Source: Actinoplanes sp. SE50/110 (lineage in GTDB: Bacteria > Actinomycetota > Actinomycetes > Mycobacteriales > Micromonosporaceae). Taken from it: a DNA stretch of 64,000 nucleotides. Position numbers and translations under genes: made by a program. Each line of letters starts with the position of its first letter. The first letter of the stretch is position 1. Positions 23,683-31,466 of this stretch are shown one piece after another. A model generated the notes under the pieces. The model did not search any database. It saw only the letters and a program-made list of their open reading frames with translations, and had not been told where the DNA came from. The stretch spans positions 5,985,001 to 6,049,000 of the forward strand of contig NZ_LT827010.1 in assembly GCF_900119315.1 (NCBI RefSeq), given 5' to 3'.

Positions 23683-24276
23683 ATGGCGAACCGCGGCAGA
23701 CCGCGCACCTTCGACCCGGACACCGCCCTGCGCCAGGCGCTCGACGTGTTCTGGGAACACGGCTACGAGGGCACCTCACTCAGCGACCTCGCACAGGCCA
23801 TGGGGATCGCCTCGGCCAGCATCCATGCGTGCTTCGGCACCAAGGAGAACCTGTTCCGCCAGGTGATGACCCGCTACGGCAAGATCCACGGCGAGCCGCC
23901 GCGGCGGGCGCTGCGCGAGCACCCGGATGCCCGGACGGCGATCCACGAGATGCTGCGCGCCACCGCCGACCAGGTCACCGGGCCGGACACACCGCACTAC
24001 TGCATGCTGGTGCTGGCCGCCCCGACCGGCGCGGTGGAAAACCACGCGATCCGCGAGTTTCTCGCGGCCGGACGCCGCGGCCAGCGGGAGCTGATCCGCG
24101 CGCGGCTCGCCGACAACGTGCCGGCCGCTGTCCTCGACGGCATGGCCCGCTACTACGCGACCGTGGTCCAGGGGCTGTCGATCCAGGCCCGGGACGGCGC
24201 CACCCGGGACGACCTGGAATCCGTGATCACCTGCGCGATGGCCGCCTGGGACACGCTCACCGGTGATCCACCGTGA
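23683..24276 (+). CDS. TetR/AcrR family transcriptional regulator
   Basis: The 197-residue regulator begins ANRGRPRTFDPDTALRQALD. Its helix-turn-helix is SLSDLAQAMGIASASIHACF at about residues 33-52, followed by GTKENLFRQVM. The C-terminal ligand domain resembles that of TetR regulators of the YcdC/TetR_C-type group (HYCMLVLAAPTGAVENHAIR). GGAGG at 23669-23673 is nine bases from ATG 23683 and only three from ATG 23677, so 23683 is preferred. It very likely controls itself and the divergent quinone oxidoreductase. Confidence 0.9.
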   Translation: MANRGRPRTFDPDTALRQALDVFWEHGYEGTSLSDLAQAMGIASASIHACFGTKENLFRQVMTRYGKIHGEPPRRALREHPDARTAIHEMLRATADQVTGPDTPHYCMLVLAAPTGAVENHAIREFLAAGRRGQRELIRARLADNVPAAVLDGMARYYATVVQGLSIQARDGATRDDLESVITCAMAAWDTLTGDPP

Positions 24277-24387
24277 CACCGACGCTCCGGGCGATCAGCA
24301 GGTAGCCGTCCGGCGCCGACCGCAGCGGGTCGCTCACCGCGATCGGGTGGAAATGGTGGGCACGGTCGGCGGTGTCGCCGTCGGCGG

Positions 24388-24649
24388 GTGCGACCTCGAC
24401 CGTGTGCGCGGGCCGGCGAGCGGGCTGCGGAGTTGGTGCGCGGCGTCGGCGACGAACCGGCGCTGCCGCTCGACCGCGTCGGCGAGCCGGTCCCGGGTCT
24501 ACCTGGTAGGCGTGTGTCATCGCGAACTCGAGCCCGGTGCTGCCGTCGTGGGCCACATCCACCGGGTAACCCTCGGCGGTGAGCCCACGACGCAGCGACT
24601 CGGCGAGCTCCCGCTCGTCCTCCACGATCGACAGTCGCATCCGGGCCAT
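24388..24649 (-). pseudogene. Two-component relic: response-regulator start fused to a histidine-kinase H-box fragment
   Basis: From ATG 24649 the frame reads RLSIVEDERELAESLRRGLT and EGYPVDVAHDGSTGLEFA, the first 50 residues of an OmpR-type receiver. It breaks off at about 24500, before the phosphorylated Asp. Directly afterwards another frame reads RDRLADAVERQRRFVADAAH, then QLRSPLAGPRTR, the dimerisation/H-box of a sensor kinase. Receiver core, DNA-binding domain and kinase sensor have been deleted between them. Between here and 24277 further coding-like sequence (HHFHPIAVSDPL, DGYLLIARS) has no assignable origin. Confidence 0.8.
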
Positions 24650-24686
24650 CCTGCCGGCCCGGCACGCCGTCAACCGGAAGCGGCTT

Positions 24687-25940
24687 TCAGATCGGCCGGC
24701 CGTGCCAGCGGGCCAGCCCGGCGAGCGCCGCGCGGCGGCCGACCGCCGCACCCGTCTCGTCGGTGTTGCGGAAGTGCACGCCCTCCCAGACGCGGGCGTC
24801 GATGTTGTCCCGGGTCAGCTCCGACCAGCGGCGATAGGTCCGCGTCACGTCCGTCGCCACCGCGCTGGTCAGGGTGAACGCGGCCCGCGGCGGACCGGCG
24901 AGGGTGTCGAGCACGGCCTGCGCCGCCCCGGCGTAGGTGGTGTGACCGGACGGATACTCGGGGTGCGCCGGGGTGGCGAGCAGCGGCGTCCAGTCCGGGT
25001 CGGGGTCCACCGACCCGGTCCGGATCGCCGTCACCGGCCGCCAGCGCAGGAACCGATATTTAGCCTGGTACGTCGTGATCTGCGCATCGATCGTCGCCGC
25101 GTGGAACAGGGCGATCAGACCGACCCGCTCCCGCAGCGGCCGCCGCCGGCCGGCATGCGACCCGCCGGGTGCGAGCGTCGTCCGCAGCGCCCCGGTGAAC
25201 CCGTTCAGCGACGACTGCGACCAGAACCGGGCCACCGCGGTCTGCTCCGCGGTCCGCACCGTGCTGTCCACCGCGCCGACCGCCCGGGACTCGGCGAGAT
25301 CCCGCAGGAAGATGTCGCTGTCCAGGTCCGGCGGCGGCCCCGGCTGCAGCGGCTCCACAATGCGCACCAGGAACGGCCGGCCGTCCCCCTGACCGGACTG
25401 CACCGGCGAGGCGAACGCCGGCGGCGTCGGCTGCCACACCCCCGGTGCCGCGGCCGGCGGCGGGTACGGCCGGTTGACCGATGCCGGGTCGAGCCCGTCG
25501 CCGGCCCGCTCGGCGAGCACCGCGCGGGCCGCGTCCGCCCCGGCGGCGACGACCCGATCCGGGTGCCGGACGCTCAGCCGGGCCAGGGTCGCCGCCAGCG
25601 CGGCATCCAGTGCGGCGGTCGCGGCCGGGTTGGTGGTGATCAGGGTTTCGTGGACGGCGGCGGCCAGGGCGAGTTCGGCGTCGGCCCCGCCGCGCACCAT
25701 GGACACCGCGCGCCAGGCGGCGATCCAGGCGATCGCCCAGGTTCGGCTGTTGGTGACCTGCTGCGGCCCGGTGACGACGCCGATGGTGGTGGCGGTCAGG
25801 TCGTACCAGTCGAGCAGCGTGTCGTTCCGCCCGTCGGCCGCGCCGGCCGCCTCCGCCGACGGCGCCAGCACCACGGCGGCGCCCGCACCGGCTGCGGCGG
25901 CCAGCACCGCCCGCCGACCGAAAGTCTTCGATGAGAGCAT
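24687..25940 (-). CDS. Vanadium-dependent haloperoxidase-like PAP2 family protein, Tat-exported
   Basis: The 417-residue protein begins with a Tat signal (SSKTFGRRAVLAAAAGAGAA). It carries all vanadate/phosphate-site motifs: KYRFLRWRP (Lys and Arg), HPEYPSGHTTYAGA (Ser-Gly-His), and RVWEGVHFRNTDE (Arg and axial His). These define the haloperoxidase branch of the PAP2 superfamily, which either halogenates with vanadate or acts as acid phosphatase. Which applies cannot be told from the motifs. ATG 25940 is chosen because it gives a proper twin-arginine signal and has TACTAT nine bases upstream. An ATG further out (25964) is possible. The gene stands alone. Confidence 0.88.
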   Translation of the reverse strand: MLSSKTFGRRAVLAAAAGAGAAVVLAPSAEAAGAADGRNDTLLDWYDLTATTIGVVTGPQQVTNSRTWAIAWIAAWRAVSMVRGGADAELALAAAVHETLITTNPAATAALDAALAATLARLSVRHPDRVVAAGADAARAVLAERAGDGLDPASVNRPYPPPAAAPGVWQPTPPAFASPVQSGQGDGRPFLVRIVEPLQPGPPPDLDSDIFLRDLAESRAVGAVDSTVRTAEQTAVARFWSQSSLNGFTGALRTTLAPGGSHAGRRRPLRERVGLIALFHAATIDAQITTYQAKYRFLRWRPVTAIRTGSVDPDPDWTPLLATPAHPEYPSGHTTYAGAAQAVLDTLAGPPRAAFTLTSAVATDVTRTYRRWSELTRDNIDARVWEGVHFRNTDETGAAVGRRAALAGLARWHGRPI

Positions 25941-26136
25941 GCCGCGACCATAGTATTTATCTCCCATCGATTCAATAGGAGAGTCCACAGACGATCCCCG
26001 CCGCCGGCTCGCCCGAGGCCCCGGACCGACGGCGGGATCTCACCATCTGACGCAGAGCTGCGCGCCACCTGGCCGCGGCGACGCATGGCCGCCGGGAAGG
26101 TGGGGTAAGGAGGCCGCTATCGAGGGAGGTTGCTCC

Positions 26137-26595
26137 ATGCTTTTCGCGGCGGGACTGATCGTGTGGGTGCTGGCGGCCGGGCCGGTGACGCTCAGCGGGC
26201 ACCCGTGGGTGTTCCTGGTGCTGGGGGTGCTGGCCGGCGCGATCTCGCTGGTGATCACGCACGGGCACGTGGTCCGGCGGCGGCGGCCGGTGGGGGTGGC
26301 GGCCGGGTCGCCGGGTGAGCTCGCGGTGCAGCCGCGGGACGAGTTGGCCGTGGTGCCGGTCGATGGGCGGACCGGGGCGGCGGTCGCGTTCGGGGCGGCC
26401 GGGCTGTTCCTGTTCAGTGTCTTCTTCGGCGTGCTGGCGTTCGCGCTGGGGCTGACCGCGCTGCGTCGCGGCACGCCCGGGCGGTGGGGGCGGACGGCCG
26501 CGACCGCCGCGGTGCTGCTCGGCATCGCCGACTTCATCATCCTGATCACCATGGTGGCGACCCAGCCGCACCACGGCGTCCTGCGCTGGAGCTAG
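26137..26595 (+). CDS. Small DUF4190-like membrane protein
   Basis: The 152-residue protein has about four hydrophobic segments: residues 1-16, 23-42, 85-105 and 122-142. The second half (AAVAFGAAGLFLFSVFFGVL, then ALGLTALRR, then GRTAATAAVLLGIADFIILI) matches the two-helix DUF4190 layout, in which LGxxAL-R joins two helices. Function is unknown. GGGAGG lies eight bases before the ATG. Its stop shares a CTAG with the convergent acyl-CoA ligase gene. Confidence 0.7.
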   Translation: MLFAAGLIVWVLAAGPVTLSGHPWVFLVLGVLAGAISLVITHGHVVRRRRPVGVAAGSPGELAVQPRDELAVVPVDGRTGAAVAFGAAGLFLFSVFFGVLAFALGLTALRRGTPGRWGRTAATAAVLLGIADFIILITMVATQPHHGVLRWS

Positions 26596-28130
26596 CGCGG
26601 CAGGTCCCGGGTGACCACCTTGCCGGTGGCGTTGCGGGGCAGCGCGTCCAGGAAGGTCACGTCGCGGGGGACGCTGAATCGGGCGCGGTGGTGGCGGACG
26701 TGCTCGCGGACCGCTTCCGGGTCGAGGGTCTCGCCGTCGCGGAGCACCAGGTAGGCGGCGAGCCGCTGACCGTATTCGTCGTCGGGCACGCCGATCACCG
26801 CGACCTCGCGCACCTGGGGCAGGTCGGCGAGCAGGCCCTCGACCTCGGCGGGGTACACGTTCTCCCCGCCGGAGACGATCATGTCGTCCTCCCGGCCGTC
26901 CACATAGACGCGGCCGGTGGCGTCGACATGGCCCAGGTCGCCGGTGGCGAGCAGGCCGTCGCGCATCAGTTTCGCGGCGCCGTTCGTGTAGCCCTCGAAG
27001 AGCATCTCGTTGCCGACGAACAGGCGGCCGACCGCACCGCGCGGCACCGGGTCGCCGTGCTCGTCGAGCACTGCCACCTTCGTACCGTAGGGGGGTCTTC
27101 CTGCGGTGTCGGGCGCGAAGCGCAGGTCCTCCGGGGTGGCGATCGACGCCCAGGAGGCCTCCGTCGAGCCGTAGAGGTTGTAGAGGACGTCGCCGTACCG
27201 GTCCATGAACCGGGTGGCCAGGCCGCCGGGCAGCGCCGAGCCGCTGATCGCCACCACCCGCAGGCCGGGCTTGGCCGGCGGCTCGGCCAGCTCCATCAGC
27301 TGCTGCACCATGACCGGCACGGCGATCATGCCGGTGCAGGCGTGCCGCACCAGGTCGTGCACGATCGCGGCCGGCTCGAATCTGCGGCGCAGCACCACCG
27401 TCGCCCGCAGCGCCAGCGCGATCTGCAGCCCGGCATAGCCCCAGGTGTGGAAGAGCGGCGCGGCGATCATCACGCGGTCCTCGGCGCGCAGCGGAATCCG
27501 GTCGATCACCGAACAGAGCGGCCGGAATCCGCCCGGCGTGGGGCGCCGCGCGCCTTTCGGCACACCCGTGGTGCCGGAGGTGAGCACGATCGTTCGCCCG
27601 GGGCGCTCCGGCGGGACCGTTCCCGATCCTGCCGGAGCACCGGCGATCAGTTCCTCGAAGCGTTCCTCGCTGATCTTCTCCACGCCCTCGACCAGGGCGA
27701 CCGTCGGCGCGAACTCGTCGTCGAAGTGCAGCGCCCGCAGACCCTGGTCCTTGGCGACGGTCACCATCTGGTGGGCCGACAGACCGGTATTCATCAGCAC
27801 CGGGTCGGCGCCGACGCTGGTCACGCCGATCAGCGCCTCGATCATCCGCGCCGAGTTGCGGCACAGAATCCCGACCCGCTCCCCCGGGGCCACCGGCAGG
27901 CCGCGGGCCAGCTTTTCGGCGCGGTTCAGCAATTGGGCGTACGTCAATGTCCGCTGATCGTCGATCACCGCGATCCGCCGCGGGCTGCGGGCGGCCGCCT
28001 GCCGGAGCTCACCGGCGAGCCCGAAGCCCCACCGGCCGAGTGCCGCGAACTGCTGGACGATCCGGATCGGGTTGCCCGGGTTCAGCAGTCCGCGCCGCAG
28101 CATCGTGGCACCGACGAAAAGCGCGTCCAT
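26592..28130 (-). CDS. Long-chain acyl-CoA synthetase (AMP-forming)
   Basis: The 512-residue ANL-family enzyme has the AMP-binding signature TIVLTSGTTGVPKGARRP, LYGSTEASWASIA, the hinge GDLGHVDATGRVYVDGREDD, and the C-terminal lysine in PRNATGKVVTRDL. An N-terminal extension (residues 1-45) resembles that of actinobacterial FadD2/FadD12-type ligases. It activates fatty acids to acyl-CoA through acyl-adenylate. It starts 31 bases after the acyl-CoA dehydrogenase stop, so the two form a beta-oxidation operon. Confidence 0.9.
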   Translation of the reverse strand: MDALFVGATMLRRGLLNPGNPIRIVQQFAALGRWGFGLAGELRQAAARSPRRIAVIDDQRTLTYAQLLNRAEKLARGLPVAPGERVGILCRNSARMIEALIGVTSVGADPVLMNTGLSAHQMVTVAKDQGLRALHFDDEFAPTVALVEGVEKISEERFEELIAGAPAGSGTVPPERPGRTIVLTSGTTGVPKGARRPTPGGFRPLCSVIDRIPLRAEDRVMIAAPLFHTWGYAGLQIALALRATVVLRRRFEPAAIVHDLVRHACTGMIAVPVMVQQLMELAEPPAKPGLRVVAISGSALPGGLATRFMDRYGDVLYNLYGSTEASWASIATPEDLRFAPDTAGRPPYGTKVAVLDEHGDPVPRGAVGRLFVGNEMLFEGYTNGAAKLMRDGLLATGDLGHVDATGRVYVDGREDDMIVSGGENVYPAEVEGLLADLPQVREVAVIGVPDDEYGQRLAAYLVLRDGETLDPEAVREHVRHHRARFSVPRDVTFLDALPRNATGKVVTRDLPR

Positions 28131-28160
28131 GTCGTGATCCCGTCAGCTTCGTGGTCCCCG

Positions 28161-29372
28161 TCAGCGGATCTGCATGCCGGAGATCGCCCGGGAGATGACC
28201 AGGCGCTGGATCTCTGAGGTGCCCTCGAAGATCGTGTAGATCTTGGCGTCCCGGAACATCCGCTCCACCGGGTGCTCGCGCAGGTAACCGGCGCCGCCGA
28301 GGATCTGCACGGCCTTCTCGGTGACCGCGACCGCCACCTCGCCGGCCTTGAGCTTCGACATCGAGCCCTCACCGGCGGTGAACGGCTTGTCGTTGCGCCC
28401 CATCCAGGCGGCCCGCCAGACCAGCAGCCGCGCCGCGTCGATCTCCATCTTCATGTCGGCGAGAGCGAACGCGATCGCCTGGTTCTCGATGATCGGCCGG
28501 CCGAAGGCGACCCGGTTCTTCGCGTACTCCAGCGCGTACTCGTACGCGCCGCGGGCGATGCCGATCGCCTGGGCGCCGACCGCGGGGCGGGAGAGCTCGA
28601 AGGTCCGCATCGCGGCCTGTCCGCTGCGCTTGACGCCGGAGCGGGCTTTGGCCAGCCGCTCGTCGAGCGCCTCCTTGCCGCCGAGCAGGCAGCTGCCCGG
28701 GATCCGCACGTCGTCGAGGAACACGTCGGCGGTGTGCGAGGCGCGCAGGCCGAGCTTCTTCAGCTTCTTCGTGCCGACCAGGCCGGCCGTCCCGGGCGGC
28801 ACGACGAACGCGGCCTGCCCCTTGGAGCCGAGCGCCGGGTCGACACTCGCGGTGACCACATGCACGTTGGCGATGCCGCCATTGGTCGCATACGCCTTCT
28901 GACCGGTGATCACCCACTCGTCGGTCGCCTCGTGGTAGACCGCCCGGGTCCGCATCGACGCCACGTCGGAGCCGGCCTCCGGCTCGGTCGAGCAGAACGC
29001 CGCCACCTTCGGCTCGTCGGCGTCCCCGAAGCACTGCGGCACCCACTCGACGAGCTGCTCGGGCGTCCCGGAGCCGTAGATCGCGGCCACCGCCAGCGAG
29101 GTCCCGGAGATCGCCATCCCGATCCCGCCGTCACCCCAGAACAGCTCCTCGTTCGCGATCGGCAGCGACAGCCCGGTGTTGTCGGCCCACGTGTTGATCA
29201 GGAACTCGAACCCGTACAGCCCGATCTTGGCCGCCTCCTGCAGCACCGGCCAGGGCGTCTGTTCGCGCTCGTCCCACTCGGCCGCGGCCGGCCGGATGAC
29301 CTGCTCGGCGAAGCCGTGGACCCAGTCGCGCAGATCCGTTTGTTCCTCGTTGAGATCGAGCCAGAACTCCAC
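28161..29372 (-). CDS. Acyl-CoA dehydrogenase
   Basis: The 403-residue flavoprotein has the family layout: an N-terminal helical domain, then AAFCSTEPEAGSDVASMRTR and WVITGQKAYATNGG in the beta domain. It closes with ILGGAGYLREHPVERMFRDA and IFEGTSEIQRLV. Glu383 in FEGTSE is the catalytic base. It introduces the alpha-beta double bond in acyl-CoA, passing electrons to ETF. The start is GTG with AAGGG upstream. The acyl-CoA ligase follows in the same transcript. Confidence 0.93.
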   Translation of the reverse strand: MEFWLDLNEEQTDLRDWVHGFAEQVIRPAAAEWDEREQTPWPVLQEAAKIGLYGFEFLINTWADNTGLSLPIANEELFWGDGGIGMAISGTSLAVAAIYGSGTPEQLVEWVPQCFGDADEPKVAAFCSTEPEAGSDVASMRTRAVYHEATDEWVITGQKAYATNGGIANVHVVTASVDPALGSKGQAAFVVPPGTAGLVGTKKLKKLGLRASHTADVFLDDVRIPGSCLLGGKEALDERLAKARSGVKRSGQAAMRTFELSRPAVGAQAIGIARGAYEYALEYAKNRVAFGRPIIENQAIAFALADMKMEIDAARLLVWRAAWMGRNDKPFTAGEGSMSKLKAGEVAVAVTEKAVQILGGAGYLREHPVERMFRDAKIYTIFEGTSEIQRLVISRAISGMQIR

Positions 29373-29564
29373 AACAGGACCCTTCGAGCGTGACGGGAAC
29401 TTAACTCGCCGGTAACCCTACGACCGGGTGAGCCGACTCACAACCCCCGGAGGTTTCCCATTCCGCGGTGCGTCAGAAAAGGCGTCACCCCCACGTCGAT
29501 CCCGGGCAACCGCTCCGCCGGTACGATCTCGCCCGGCACACACGACGGTGGGGGGAGCGGCATC

Positions 29565-30305
29565 ATGGGTCGGAGGTTGCCCCTGGCATCGGTGGCACTG
29601 CTGGGCCTCGCCGCGTGTGGCTCGCCGGCCGCCCACACCGCCGTCACGCCCCCGTCATCCAGCGTCGTCCCGGTGCCCCCGGTCATCGCCGCACCCACCC
29701 CGCCGCCGGCAAAGCCGAAGATCAGCAAGGCGGGGCTCGCCTACTTCTTCACCGTCGCGCTCAGCGCCAGGTACGGCACCGACGCCCACGCCGTGGTCAA
29801 GTGGACCCACCCCACGGTCACCATCGGGGTCCACGGCGGCGACGCGGCGAGCCGGACCTGCCTGAACCGGGTGATCACCGACTTCAACGCCCTGTCCGGG
29901 ACGTCCGATCTGGCACTGGCCTCCGGGCCGGCCGACATCGAGATGCACTTCGCGCCGGTCTCCCGGTTCCGGTCCCTCGAGCCGAGCTACGTCGCCGGCA
30001 ACGACGGATTCTTCTACATGCACTGGTCCGGCCAGAACGTGATCACCCGCGCCACCGTGCTGATCCGCTCGACCGGGATCAGCCGGACCGTCCGCTGCCA
30101 TCTGATCCGCGAGGAGCTGACCGGAGCGATGGGTCTGGCCAACAGCTCCGGTAAGTATCCGGACAGCGTCTTCTACAACAGATACTCGGCCACCCCGCAG
30201 AAGTACTCGGCGCTGGACACCGAGGTCATCCGCCTGCTGTACAGCGACGCGGTCCACCCGGGCGACGACCAGCCGACGGTCACCCGGGCGGTCACCGTCG
30301 GCTAG
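29565..30305 (+). CDS. DUF2927-like lipoprotein
   Basis: The 246-residue protein has a lipoprotein signal (GRRLPLASVALLGLAAC, Cys18) and a long Pro/Val/Thr linker to about residue 48. The globular domain has RCHLIREELTGAMGLANSSG, then YPDSVFYNRYSATPQKYSAL and DTEVIRLLYSDAVHPGD. The last parts match the DUF2927 family, putative secreted peptidase-like proteins. Here the expected HExxH-like segment reads HLIREELT, with Arg-Glu-Glu, so metalloprotease activity is doubtful. A GGGGGGAGCGG ribosome binding site precedes the ATG. TACGAT at 29521 could be its -10 box. Confidence 0.72.
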   Translation: MGRRLPLASVALLGLAACGSPAAHTAVTPPSSSVVPVPPVIAAPTPPPAKPKISKAGLAYFFTVALSARYGTDAHAVVKWTHPTVTIGVHGGDAASRTCLNRVITDFNALSGTSDLALASGPADIEMHFAPVSRFRSLEPSYVAGNDGFFYMHWSGQNVITRATVLIRSTGISRTVRCHLIREELTGAMGLANSSGKYPDSVFYNRYSATPQKYSALDTEVIRLLYSDAVHPGDDQPTVTRAVTVG

Positions 30306-30345
30306 CCTCGGCTGTCGCCGATCGTCGATGCCTGGGGAGTAGCCG

Positions 30346-30777
30346 ATGAGCCTGACCGCCGAGGACCGCCTGGAGATCCACGAAGTGCTCGCGCTGCACG
30401 GTCACCTGTGCGACGCCGGCGACTACGACCGCTTCGACCTGGTGTTCACCGCGGACCTGCAGGTGGACGTCAGCGCCCTCGGTTATGAACCGGTCCGCAC
30501 CGGACCGGCATCCCGGCCGAGCCTGGCGACCTACATCGAGGTCGCCCGGCGACGCGGGCCGGGCAGCACGCTCGCCATGCACGTCACCAACATCATCGTC
30601 CGCGCCGACGGCGACGGTGCCCGTGCCTGGTCGAAGGGGATGACCGTGGGCGAGGACGGCCGGGTCGCCAGCTTCACCTACGCGGATCACCTCGTCCGGA
30701 CCGGGCACGGCTGGCGCATCCGGCACCGCACGGTGTCCCCGCACCGCGAGCCCGGCCGGGGTGTCCCCGTCCGCTGA
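30346..30777 (+). CDS. SnoaL-like / nuclear-transport-factor-2-fold protein
   Basis: The 143-residue protein has the SnoaL_4-type pattern: DRLEIHEVLALHGHLCDAGD, then FDLVFTADLQVDVSALGYEP and GSTLAMHVTNIIVRADGDGA. It ends in a strand pair HGWRIRHRTVSPHR. This alpha+beta barrel hosts hydroxysteroid isomerases, dehydratases and polyketide cyclases; the substrate is unknown. GGGGAG lies six bases before the ATG. It is 40 bases after the DUF2927 lipoprotein on the same strand but has no obvious functional tie to it. Confidence 0.78.
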   Translation: MSLTAEDRLEIHEVLALHGHLCDAGDYDRFDLVFTADLQVDVSALGYEPVRTGPASRPSLATYIEVARRRGPGSTLAMHVTNIIVRADGDGARAWSKGMTVGEDGRVASFTYADHLVRTGHGWRIRHRTVSPHREPGRGVPVR

Positions 30778-30819
30778 CCGGTCCCGCCGTCCCCGCGGCG
30801 CCCCGGCGGTGATCGTCGC

Positions 30820-31419
30820 CTAGTCGCAGGCCACGCCGTCCTTGTCGTGATCTTTGTACCAGTCGTATTCGGGGTCGGTGCCGCGGTGGTACGGGCCGTA
30901 CCCGGCGGCTCTGGCCTTGGCGCAGTTCGGGAAGCGCGGGTCGAGCCCGCCGTCGTCGGTGGGGCCGGGTTCGCGGGACGGGGTCGCCGGGACGCCGTCG
31001 GCGGGTTCGCAGCCCACCCCGTCGCCGTCGGTGTCGAAGGCCTTCCGGAAGCCGGGCTGGCCGGTGCGGATCGGCGCGGCGCCCGCCGCGATCACCGCAT
31101 CGCAGTCGGCGTAGGAGACCGGTGGTGAGGTCCGCAGGGCGGTCGGGGAGGGTCCGGCCTTCGACGCCGGCCCGGGCGGGACCGGCGCGGACGGGGACGC
31201 CGTGGCCGCCGTGGTGGCCGCGGTCACCACGGGCAGGGTGGTCGCGCCGGCGGCGACCGTCCTCTCCGGTCTCCCCGGGATGAGCGTGACGATCGCCGTC
31301 CCGCAGCCGAGCAGCGTGGTCGCACCGACCACGCCGATGGTGACCTTGTGCCACGTCTTCCACCGGAACGGTGGCTGCGGAGCCGGCACGGACCCCCGGG
31401 GATCTTGCGGTGGTGTCAC
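30820..31419 (-). CDS. Membrane-anchored protein with two excalibur calcium-binding domains
   Basis: The 199-residue protein has a short cytosolic Pro-rich start and one membrane helix at about residues 27-49 (VTIGVVGATTLLGCGTAIVT). An Ala/Pro/Thr linker leads to two excalibur domains. The first ends DTDGDGVGCE; the second has FPNCAKARAAGYGPYHRGTD and ends DKDGVACD. Each has the Cys pair and DxDxDG calcium loop. Such domains occur on extracellular proteins and nucleases; here no enzyme domain is present. The GTG start has CATAAT six bases upstream and no ribosome binding site. Confidence 0.88.
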   Translation of the reverse strand: MTPPQDPRGSVPAPQPPFRWKTWHKVTIGVVGATTLLGCGTAIVTLIPGRPERTVAAGATTLPVVTAATTAATASPSAPVPPGPASKAGPSPTALRTSPPVSYADCDAVIAAGAAPIRTGQPGFRKAFDTDGDGVGCEPADGVPATPSREPGPTDDGGLDPRFPNCAKARAAGYGPYHRGTDPEYDWYKDHDKDGVACD

Positions 31420-31425
31420 CCGGCG

Positions 31426-31431
31426 ATTATG
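31426..31431 (-). promoter_or_regulatory. Putative -10 hexamer of a leaderless transcript (excalibur gene)
   Basis: CATAAT on the minus strand, one mismatch from TATAAT, is six bases before the GTG at 31419. Confidence 0.4.
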
Positions 31432-31466
31432 CCGAGCATTCCACCGGGATGACACCGTCCGGGGGC

